From the IMG/VR virus record IMGVR_UViG_3300025636_000055, positions 1 to 20,447 of that record: a stretch of 20,447 nucleotides of DNA, one strand, 5' to 3'. The stretch comes from a virus. The position numbers and the translations under genes were made by a program. The notes under the pieces are model-generated. The model did not search any database. It was not told where the DNA came from and saw only the letters and a list, made by a program, of their open reading frames with translations. Positions 14,743 through 20,447 of this stretch are shown piece after piece; position 1 is the stretch's first letter, and each line of letters opens with the position of its first letter.

Positions 14743-15348
14743 TCAAGTATTTTTTATAACAAAGAAATTTCCAGGCATAATTTCTTTAGTACACAAATTA
14801 CTAATACTATATTCATCTACAGCGTTCATTACACCTTCCCAATCACTACAATAGTCGTCGCCGCATACAATTGATACTTTATTAAAATTTTTTAACCAAG
14901 TTTTTACAGTATAATACGTGTGGTCGTCGTCAATATATACTAAATCCCATTCGTTAGTAAAATATTCACTTTGAATCCAATCTCTACCTTCCATATGCCA
15001 TACTTGCTTAATAATAGATTCATTGGGATGTCTTTTAATAACAGTATCAAATATTTCTCGTTGCGACATTTTTAATTTAATTGCCCTTTTAGCAAAGCTA
15101 CCAGACCATCTTCTGAAAGTGTGGTATTGTAACTTAAAATTATCAAGAACATAATACGAAGTATTTTTAGGAAGTACATCTAACCAGGCCCAAGTACTTC
15201 TTCCGTAGCCGCAACCAATTTCTAAAATTCGAGGTGAATTAGGTAATTGTGATACTAAAGATTTATAAGCAGTATGTTGTTTTGGGAAAGTTGCGCCTGG
15301 TATTTCTAGTGCAGACGAAACATTTAAAAATAATCTTTTATTAGCCAA
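14743..15348 (-). CDS. Class I SAM-dependent methyltransferase
   Basis: The 201-aa protein carries SAM-binding motif I, ILEIGCGYGRST (from residue 41), an acidic residue after the next strand (VLDNF), and the DLVYIDDDHTYYTVKTWL segment (135-152) typical of the Methyltransf_24-type family. GDDY at 163-166 follows the next strand. The substrate is unknown; small molecules, sugars or proteins are possible. Its frame opens with TTG at 15346-15348, immediately after an in-frame stop, and the next in-frame Met falls beyond motif I. The TTG therefore seems to be the start. It overlaps the gp13 end by 8 nt, suggesting translational coupling. Confidence 0.75.
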   Translation of the reverse strand: MANKRLFLNVSSALEIPGATFPKQHTAYKSLVSQLPNSPRILEIGCGYGRSTWAWLDVLPKNTSYYVLDNFKLQYHTFRRWSGSFAKRAIKLKMSQREIFDTVIKRHPNESIIKQVWHMEGRDWIQSEYFTNEWDLVYIDDDHTYYTVKTWLKNFNKVSIVCGDDYCSDWEGVMNAVDEYSISNLCTKEIMPGNFFVIKNT

Positions 15349-16096
15349 TTAAAAATCCGTATCCTGTGCCGCCTGCTACAGCCATTGATACTTCGGCTTC
15401 TAATTTTTCCATTTCAGCTTGTGCTTCTGCTTTTAAACTATCGCCATTAAGAGTTGACCCACCTTGTGGACCAGCAATAGTAGCAAACTTGCTTCGTGCT
15501 TCGCCGAGCATATATTTACAGGCTGCAAGGGTGTAATCTTTGATCCACTGTACTGCCATATAATCGCTTAATAGCTCGCTATCTGGACGGTAGTTATATG
15601 CGTATAACATTAATGTTTCTTCAGCTCTAGGTCTTTGTAATAATGTTAGTTTTTTACTAGTTGAACTCCATTTAAATTCAATAAAGCTACCAAACATTCT
15701 GCCTACTAATTCTTGGTACTGACTAAACATATCGTATGTTGCAATACCACCCATATTTGAACTTGCTAACAAGTACGAATTTGTATATGCCATATTAAAC
15801 GGCTCAAATACAGTTCCGCCGTCGCCGCCTCCTGTGCGTGAACCAACACTTCTACGAAAAATCTGGCGCACTTCCATAACTTCGTTTGGCAATACATATT
15901 CATTTTGATCAACTACAGTAGGCATAAACAAGTAGCTTTCTTCAACACTATGGTCACTACGCTGTCTATAACGAGTTAATGCTTTAGTTAGTGCAGTTTG
16001 ATAATGTATAGGATCAAGTTCAACATCGACCATTCCGCCACCTAGAAAGGTGTTAACATAATCATATATTTCTTGTTTTTGTGTTGCCAGTGTCAT
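15341..16096 (-). CDS. gp13: Neck protein gp13-like (head completion)
   Basis: With the ATG at 16094-16096 this is a 251-aa protein starting MTLATQKQEIYDYVNTFLGG. Longer in-frame starts further upstream would lie beyond the predicted transcription start. Matches to T4 gp13 (309 aa) include the N-terminal VELDPIHYQTALTKALTRYR (compare T4 VELTPDQIYDCISRALELY) and the C-terminal WIKDYTLAACKYMLGEARSK, with the following helix AEAQAEMEKLEAEV. gp13 sits on the portal of the filled head and joins gp14 to receive the tail. GGAG lies about 9-10 nt before the ATG, and a late box is 17 nt upstream. In T4 genes 13 and 14 are co-directional; here they diverge. Confidence 0.88.
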   Translation of the reverse strand: MTLATQKQEIYDYVNTFLGGGMVDVELDPIHYQTALTKALTRYRQRSDHSVEESYLFMPTVVDQNEYVLPNEVMEVRQIFRRSVGSRTGGGDGGTVFEPFNMAYTNSYLLASSNMGGIATYDMFSQYQELVGRMFGSFIEFKWSSTSKKLTLLQRPRAEETLMLYAYNYRPDSELLSDYMAVQWIKDYTLAACKYMLGEARSKFATIAGPQGGSTLNGDSLKAEAQAEMEKLEAEVSMAVAGGTGYGFLIG

Positions 16097-16113
16097 ATGA
16101 AAGTCTCCAATAG

Positions 16114-16121
16114 TATTTATC
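16114..16121 (-). promoter_or_regulatory. Late promoter box of gp13 (left half of divergent pair)
   Basis: GATAAATA followed by C on the minus strand. The predicted start near 16108 leaves about 12 nt with GGAGA before the gp13 ATG. It is the mirror image of the box at 16127-16134, five bases away. Confidence 0.75.
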
Positions 16122-16126
16122 TTAAC

Positions 16127-16134
16127 GATAAATA
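16127..16134 (+). promoter_or_regulatory. Late promoter box of gp14 (right half of divergent pair)
   Basis: GATAAATA on the plus strand. Its last base is the A of the ATG at 16134, so a transcript beginning near 16140 could not use that ATG. The leader would instead contain AGGAG (16146-16150) and reach the ATC codon at 16158. Confidence 0.75.
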
Positions 16135-17321
16135 TGTATAACAATAGGAGAAGAGCTATCCCCCGCTTATCATTATATAAACCGGAACGTGGAAACGATT
16201 ACGAATTTCTAGATCGCCAAATTGAAGAAATGTTTCAAGTCGGCGGCACAGATATTAATATCCATAAGTACTTAGGTCCTGAAAATACCGTCGAAGGAGA
16301 AGGAACTGCTGTTCAGCCTACATATGATGCTGTAAAAGAAACTAACATACAAGATCTATTATTTCTAGAAAACAGAGACAGAAAATATGATCCTGATGTT
16401 TATAGTATGCGTGGTATTTATAATGTACAAGATATTGACTTTGACTTATCACAATTTGGACTATTTCTAAGCAACGACACATTAATGTTAACTATTCACA
16501 TTAGAAGTAGTGTTAAAGCATTAGGTAGAAAAATTATGAGCGGCGATGTTATCGAACTTCCCCATTTAAAAGATGAATATGCCCTTAATGATTATAATGT
16601 TGCTTTGAAACGATTCTATGTTGTAGAAGATGTAAATCGTGCAGCAGAAGGGTTTAGTCAAACTTGGTATCCACATTTATATCGTTTAAAACTAAAGCAA
16701 ATATACGACGGGCAAGAATATGCAGAAATACTCGATTTACCTGCAGAAGAAGGTAGTAATAATACACTTCGTGATTTGCTTTCAACTTATGAAAAAGAAA
16801 TGCAAATTTCAAATGCTGTAGTTGCACAAGCAGAAGCAGATGCTCCTAAAAGCGGATACGACACTAGCCATTATTATACAGTTGCTACAAATGACGACGG
16901 TAGTATTGCATTACAAACAGCAGACGAAACCGATTTAGACGCAAGTAATATTTCAACAAGTGCTGATGAGATTGTTGATAGACCTGCTCGAGAAGGATAC
17001 AGCGGATATCTTTTAAATTACGGCGATGGCGACACGCCAAACAATGCACCATACGGTTTTGGAATACAATTTCCTAGCAATCCCGAAAAAGGTGATTACT
17101 TTAATCGTACAGATTTTTTACCTAATCGTATGTTTATGTATGACGGTACCCGCTGGACTAAAGTACAAGATGATGTACGCATGACACTAAGTAATACGTT
17201 AGACCGTGTTACACAAAAGTCTAGTTTTATTAATAATACTTCTACAAATAATATTAACGGTCAAGAAGTGCCTGAAAGACAAAGTCTTTCTAAAGCATTA
17301 AGGCCAAAGGCGGATAATTAA
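16134..17321 (+). CDS. gp14: Neck protein gp14-like (head-tail connector)
   Basis: The protein has 395 codons from the only canonical start (16134), but 387 from ATC at 16158, which I consider the likelier real start. ATC is 7 nt after AGGAG. Translation from it would give (M)PRLSLYKPERGNDYEFLDRQ, the usual N-terminus of marine gp14. The ATG at 16134 overlaps the late promoter. Recognisable segments are FQVGGTDINIHKYLGP, DLLFLENRDRKYDPDVY, DIDFDLSQFGLF, GDVIELPHLKDEY and AAEGFSQTWYPHLYRLKLK. gp14 works with gp13 to close the head and bind the tail. It is longer than T4 gp14 (256 aa). The C-terminal part has a GDYFNR...FMYDGTRW module, after which the ORF ends with a 1-base TAATG overlap into gp15. 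Confidence 0.9.
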   Translation: MYNNRRRAIPRLSLYKPERGNDYEFLDRQIEEMFQVGGTDINIHKYLGPENTVEGEGTAVQPTYDAVKETNIQDLLFLENRDRKYDPDVYSMRGIYNVQDIDFDLSQFGLFLSNDTLMLTIHIRSSVKALGRKIMSGDVIELPHLKDEYALNDYNVALKRFYVVEDVNRAAEGFSQTWYPHLYRLKLKQIYDGQEYAEILDLPAEEGSNNTLRDLLSTYEKEMQISNAVVAQAEADAPKSGYDTSHYYTVATNDDGSIALQTADETDLDASNISTSADEIVDRPAREGYSGYLLNYGDGDTPNNAPYGFGIQFPSNPEKGDYFNRTDFLPNRMFMYDGTRWTKVQDDVRMTLSNTLDRVTQKSSFINNTSTNNINGQEVPERQSLSKALRPKADN

Positions 17322-18736
17322 TGCAACATTTTTATGATGGTCAAGTAAGACGTTACATTACACAACTAATGAGAATAGTTAGTAATTTTCCAGTAAGAGA
17401 TGGTAAAGATAAGGAAACTATCGTTCCTGTAATGTACGGTGATTTAACTCGCCAAGTAGCTAATATTATTAGAGAAAACAGTGAAAATAAATTACCTAGT
17501 GCTCCTAGAATGTCTGTATATATTACAGCTCTTGAATTAGATAAAGACAGATTAACTGATGCAAGCTATACTAGATCAGTTAATGTTAGAGAAAGAGCAT
17601 ACGACGACAATAATAACGAATATTTAAACTCTCAAGGTGCAAACTATACAGTTGAAAGATTAATACCTACGCCTTACATGATGCGGGCCAATGTTGATAT
17701 TTGGACATCTAATACTGACCAAAAATTACAATTGCTGGAACAATTATTAGTATTATTTAATCCAAGTTTAGAAATACAAACTACAGATAATTTTATTGAC
17801 TGGACTAGTATTACTGTTGTTAATTTGGAAAACGTTCAATTTACTAATAGATCTGTCCCAGTCGGTATCGACAGCGAAATTGATATTGCTACATTAACAT
17901 TTAGTGTTCCTATATATATTAGTCCGCCGTCTAAAGTTAAAAAGATGGGTGTAATTACAAATGTAATTACTAGCATGTTTGACGAAACTCGAGGAACTAT
18001 TGAACAAGGAGTGAGTACTCCTGAAATAAACCAATACGACGATTATCCCAAACCCGGAGCAGAAACCAATAACTTTGGACAGAAAGCAGTAACAGAATTA
18101 ACTGATAAAATGGCTAATGCTAATTATAACACATATGGATTATATATTGAAGGTCAATCAGCTAAACTTATCAACCGCGGCATTGTCGGGGGTATTAACT
18201 GGAATAGTATATTTGAAGCTATGCCCGGTAACTATCTAGCTGACGTAAGTAAAATTCATTTAACAAATGCAAACAATAATAATAATACTATAACAGGAAC
18301 AATTAGTTTAAATCCGTTTGACGACAATGTAATAAATGTTAATTGGGATAGTGATAGCTTCCCACAAGATACTGTAATTGACGGTCGTACAAGCATAGAT
18401 TATATTATAGATCCTACTAATTTTAATCCTAGTAATATAAAAGTAGCAGGAATACGTTTATTACTATTAAATGATGTAGGCGATGCAACTGCTACAGAAT
18501 CTCCTGTAGCATGGCAGAACACTGATGGCACTGGTATTATAGCAAGTGCAAATGATATTATTGAGTGGGATGGCAACAAATGGAATGTTGTTTTTGATGC
18601 AAGTTCCGCAACATCAGTTACATATACTACAAATCTTAATACTAGTGTACAATATAGATTTTCAGAAGGCGAGTGGTTGTTAAGTGTAGATGGCGAATAT
18701 CCAGTAGGAACATGGCGAATTAACCTGTATGGATAA
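17321..18736 (+). CDS. gp15: Tail sheath stabiliser / tail completion protein (gp15-like)
   Basis: The N-terminal ~215 residues fit T4 gp15, the hexamer that caps the tail and docks it to the neck. They include FYDGQVRRYITQLMRIVSNF, IVPVMYGDLTRQVANI, APRMSVYITALELDKDR, PTPYMMRANVDIWTSNTDQK, LLEQLLVLFNPSLEIQ and a final TFSVPIYISPPSKVKK strand. T4 gp15 has 272 aa; this protein has 471, with a ~250-residue C-terminal extension rich in Asn/Asp/Thr. That extension ends with Trp modules (IIEWDGNKWNVVFD, YRFSEGEWLLSVDG). The start overlaps the gp14 stop (TAATG), with AAAGGCGG upstream, so translation is coupled. A Nudix gene follows after 8 nt. Confidence 0.88.
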   Translation: MQHFYDGQVRRYITQLMRIVSNFPVRDGKDKETIVPVMYGDLTRQVANIIRENSENKLPSAPRMSVYITALELDKDRLTDASYTRSVNVRERAYDDNNNEYLNSQGANYTVERLIPTPYMMRANVDIWTSNTDQKLQLLEQLLVLFNPSLEIQTTDNFIDWTSITVVNLENVQFTNRSVPVGIDSEIDIATLTFSVPIYISPPSKVKKMGVITNVITSMFDETRGTIEQGVSTPEINQYDDYPKPGAETNNFGQKAVTELTDKMANANYNTYGLYIEGQSAKLINRGIVGGINWNSIFEAMPGNYLADVSKIHLTNANNNNNTITGTISLNPFDDNVINVNWDSDSFPQDTVIDGRTSIDYIIDPTNFNPSNIKVAGIRLLLLNDVGDATATESPVAWQNTDGTGIIASANDIIEWDGNKWNVVFDASSATSVTYTTNLNTSVQYRFSEGEWLLSVDGEYPVGTWRINLYG

Positions 18737-18744
18737 TTATTTAT

Positions 18745-19182
18745 ATGAACAATATCATTTGTAGTGGTGCGCTATTTTATACATTAACAACTAATCGATT
18801 TTTATTCTTATATAGAAACAACAGTAAGCGATCAAACGTATGGGGACTTGTTGGTGGGACTAATGAAGGAGCAGAAACTCCCTGGGAAGGTCTTCAACGA
18901 GAAATAGAAGAAGAAATTGGCATATTGCCAAAAATCGAAAAAACAATACCTTTAGAAAGTTTTATTAGCACAGACCAACATTTTCAATTTCATACATATT
19001 TGTGTGTAATAAAAAAAGAATTTATTCCTAATTTAAACAACGAACATAGCGGGTATTCTTGGGCTAGTTACGATAATTGGCCTAAACCACTACATAAAGG
19101 TTTACGCAATACACTGCAAAGCAAAATAAATCGAGCAAAACTAGAAACTGTTTTTAGTATGGCAGATTTACTTGACAAATAA
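18745..19182 (+). CDS. Nudix hydrolase
   Basis: The 145-aa protein has a complete Nudix box from G38 to I60, G-x5-E-x7-REIEEEIGI, with R52, E53, E56 and E57 in place for Mg2+ and diphosphate binding. The fold's leading strands (ALFYTLTTNRFLFLYR, NVWGLVGG) also fit. Nudix enzymes split nucleoside diphosphates linked to another moiety, such as sugar nucleotides, ADP-ribose, dNTPs or capped RNA 5' ends. The substrate cannot be fixed. Since hldE follows, a nucleotide-sugar substrate is a reasonable guess, but an RNA-decapping role is also possible. The ATG lacks an SD. The last codons contain the -35 box of the hldE promoter. Confidence 0.88.
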   Translation: MNNIICSGALFYTLTTNRFLFLYRNNSKRSNVWGLVGGTNEGAETPWEGLQREIEEEIGILPKIEKTIPLESFISTDQHFQFHTYLCVIKKEFIPNLNNEHSGYSWASYDNWPKPLHKGLRNTLQSKINRAKLETVFSMADLLDK

Positions 19183-19200
19183 TTTAAATTAGTGTATAAT
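19172..19200 (+). promoter_or_regulatory. Perfect consensus sigma70 promoter of hldE, predicted leaderless
   Basis: TTGACA (19172-19177) and TATAAT (19195-19200) are exact consensus hexamers with the optimal 17-nt spacer. The -35 box is within the Nudix 3' end. The start site expected 7 nt after the -10 box is 19207, the A of the hldE ATG, and no SD precedes that ATG. The mRNA is therefore predicted to begin with AUG. Confidence 0.85.
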
Positions 19201-19206
19201 AAAAGC

Positions 19207-20343
19207 ATGAAAGTTTTAGTTCTCGGCGACATTATTGTCGACAAATATATCTACGGTACAAGCACACGCATTAGCCCAGAAGCGCCGGTGCCTGTTGTAA
19301 CATATCAACGTGAAGTCGAGACTGTAGGTGGTGCTGGACTTGTTTACGAAAATCTTAAAAGTTTAGGTGTAGATGTCAAACTAATTGACTTCTTTGATAA
19401 AGCTAGTGTAAAGACTAGAGTAATATGTGACGGACATTACATAACACGTATCGACGATGATTACATTGCAGATGGTAATGCGTTTCTTACATACGTCTTA
19501 TCACAAGACTTTGATGCATACGATTATGTTATCCTAAGTGACTACAATAAAGGCACACTAGACGAAAGTATCGAAATCATTAAACATATCAATACCTATG
19601 GTTGTCGTGTTATTGTAGATCCTAAAGAACACTCTAGTCACTATGCAGGTGCTTGGCTAGTAAAGCCCAACGAAAAAGAATTTCAACAATACTTTATCAA
19701 CTGGCAAGGTAATATTATTACAACTAGAGCAGATAAAAGTGTTGTTGCTAAAATCGACAATGAAGTATTTGAAATAGAAGTGGAACCAGTTGAAGTGTCA
19801 GATGTAACGGGAGCAGGAGACTGCTTCTTAGCTGCATTTGTATATGGGTTAACAAAAGATTATGATTACAAACATGCAATTGAACTTGCTGTTAAAGGTT
19901 CTACAGAAAGCGTCAAGCACGTAGGCACATACACGCTACAACAGCATGATTTAGAAGAAAGGCTAGTCTTTACCAACGGAGTGTTTGACATACTGCACAA
20001 GGGTCATTTTGAGCTCTTAAAAGAAGCTAAATCTCTCGGTGCTAAATTAATTGTAGGTATTAATAGTGATTCTAGTGTAAAACGACTTAAAGGCAATAGC
20101 CGTCCGATTAATAATCAAATGAAGCGTATTAGTCAGCTAGAGATTTTACCGTGGGTGGATCAAGTAGTTGTATTTGATGAAGATACCCCATACGAATTAA
20201 TTAAAAAAATTAAGCCGCATGTAATAGTTAAGGGCGGCGATTATACAGTAGAAACAGTAGTAGGACATGATTTAGCCGATGTGCATATTGTACCTACTGT
20301 TGAAGGCTACAGCACTACAGAAATTATAGAGGCAAGCAAATGA
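19207..20343 (+). CDS. hldE: HldE-like bifunctional heptose kinase / nucleotidyltransferase
   Basis: This 378-aa protein starts MKVLVLGDIIVDKYIYG. An in-frame GTG 15 nt upstream lies in the promoter spacer and is rejected. The N-terminal ~245 residues are a PfkB/ribokinase-type domain: VETVGGAGLVYENL near 38-50, VDPKEHSSHYAGAWLVKPNE near 138-156, and the catalytic DVTGAGDCF with D205. The C-terminal ~128 residues are a cytidylyltransferase-like domain: FTNGVFDILHKGH (HxGH at 264-267), VGINSDSSVKRLKG and VKGGDY. Together these make ADP-heptose precursors in bacterial HldE (RfaE), which has 477 aa in E. coli; the kinase domain is shorter here. It may supply a modified sugar for host surface or phage glycans. 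The next gene overlaps by ATGA. Confidence 0.88.
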   Translation: MKVLVLGDIIVDKYIYGTSTRISPEAPVPVVTYQREVETVGGAGLVYENLKSLGVDVKLIDFFDKASVKTRVICDGHYITRIDDDYIADGNAFLTYVLSQDFDAYDYVILSDYNKGTLDESIEIIKHINTYGCRVIVDPKEHSSHYAGAWLVKPNEKEFQQYFINWQGNIITTRADKSVVAKIDNEVFEIEVEPVEVSDVTGAGDCFLAAFVYGLTKDYDYKHAIELAVKGSTESVKHVGTYTLQQHDLEERLVFTNGVFDILHKGHFELLKEAKSLGAKLIVGINSDSSVKRLKGNSRPINNQMKRISQLEILPWVDQVVVFDEDTPYELIKKIKPHVIVKGGDYTVETVVGHDLADVHIVPTVEGYSTTEIIEASK

Positions 20344-20447
20344 AAATATTAGTAACGGGACACAAAGGGTTTATAGGATCAAATATTGCATTATACCTGC
20401 AATCCCAAGGACATGAAGTAGAGGGTTGGGAATGGCAACCTGGTATT
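20340..20447 (+). CDS. NAD-dependent sugar epimerase/dehydratase, N-terminal fragment
   Basis: Only 36 codons are visible before the right edge. The ATG overlaps the hldE stop as ATGA, indicating translational coupling. The peptide MKILVTGHKGFIGSNIALYL carries the extended SDR Rossmann signature GxxGxxG (GHKGFIG), as in UDP-glucose epimerase, GDP-sugar dehydratases or HldD. After hldE an ADP-heptose 6-epimerase (HldD-like) or another nucleotide-sugar enzyme is most likely, but the substrate-binding half is outside the window. Confidence 0.8.
   Translation, partial: MKILVTGHKGFIGSNIALYLQSQGHEVEGWEWQPGI

Noticed and set aside
14741-14746. TTGACA on the minus strand at the end of the methyltransferase gene
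   Set aside because: No -10-like hexamer is found 15-19 nt downstream, so it is not called a promoter.
16097-16144. Longer gp13 start in the frame reading MLYIFIVKINTIGDFHM
   Set aside because: It crosses the divergent promoter and SD; the ATG at 16096 has the SD and family-like N-terminus.
18721-18745. Late promoter for the Nudix gene
   Set aside because: GATAATTATTTAT only loosely resembles the late box; the gene is probably read from the gp14-gp15 transcript.
19192-19206. GTG start for hldE (MYNKS extension)
   Set aside because: It falls within the sigma70 promoter spacer and -10 box, and the family starts at MKVLVLGD.
1-20447. tRNA genes, CRISPR arrays, insertion sequences and attachment sites
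   Set aside because: No cloverleaf-like element, regularly spaced repeat, transposase motif or direct-repeat boundary could be recognised by eye.

Overview
The window is a compact, AT-rich segment of a T4-like myovirus genome (Caudoviricetes). The best guess is a marine relative of the cyanophages and pelagiphages. The evidence is a run of T4-type genes: uvsX (partial), gp32, gp17, gp16, gp4, gp19, gp18, gp13, gp14 and gp15. Among them sit genes typical of marine T4-like phages, such as a protein with a CW-GYK-GT-CVP motif, an HNH zinc protein, a Nudix hydrolase, and HldE followed by a sugar epimerase. No photosynthesis gene, tRNA or CRISPR array is visible, so the host cannot be fixed from this window. 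No stretch longer than about 300 bases lacks a gene.

Layout: two transcription units diverge from a palindromic double promoter near 16114-16134. Leftward (minus strand) the order is gp13 neck protein, methyltransferase, 78-aa ORF, P-loop dNMP-kinase-like protein, gp18 sheath, gp19 tube, a second tube-fold protein, 117-aa ORF, gp4 head-completion protein, gp16 small terminase, 185-aa ORF, zinc-ribbon/RGRGK protein, 75-aa ORF, 116-aa ORF, gp17 large terminase, 572-aa ORF, gp32 and the start of uvsX. Rightward (plus strand) the order is gp14 neck, gp15 tail completion, Nudix hydrolase, HldE and the start of an NAD-dependent epimerase. One plus-strand HNH gene sits alone inside the leftward block.

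Regulation: two promoter classes can be read directly. Structural, packaging and unknown genes carry a T4-late-type box with consensus GATAAATAC. gp32, the kinase-like gene and hldE instead carry sigma70-type promoters with TTGAC(A/G) -35 boxes and 16-17 bp spacers. Late genes fall into two translation types. In some the box lies 4-5 nt before the ATG and there is no Shine-Dalgarno (SD) sequence, which suggests leaderless mRNA. In others the box is further upstream and a ribosome-binding site follows, strong in most cases and weak for gp16 and the 185-aa gene. The hldE promoter places the predicted transcription start exactly on its ATG.

Function: the block supplies tail tube and sheath, neck connectors, head completion and DNA packaging. 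gp32/UvsX serve replication and recombination. The right end begins a heptose or other sugar-nucleotide pathway, probably for host surface polysaccharide modification. The most notable observations are the leaderless promoter modules, the apparent ATC start of gp14, the greatly expanded sheath protein with an internal duplication, and the reuse of a Trp-containing module in gp18, gp14 and gp15.
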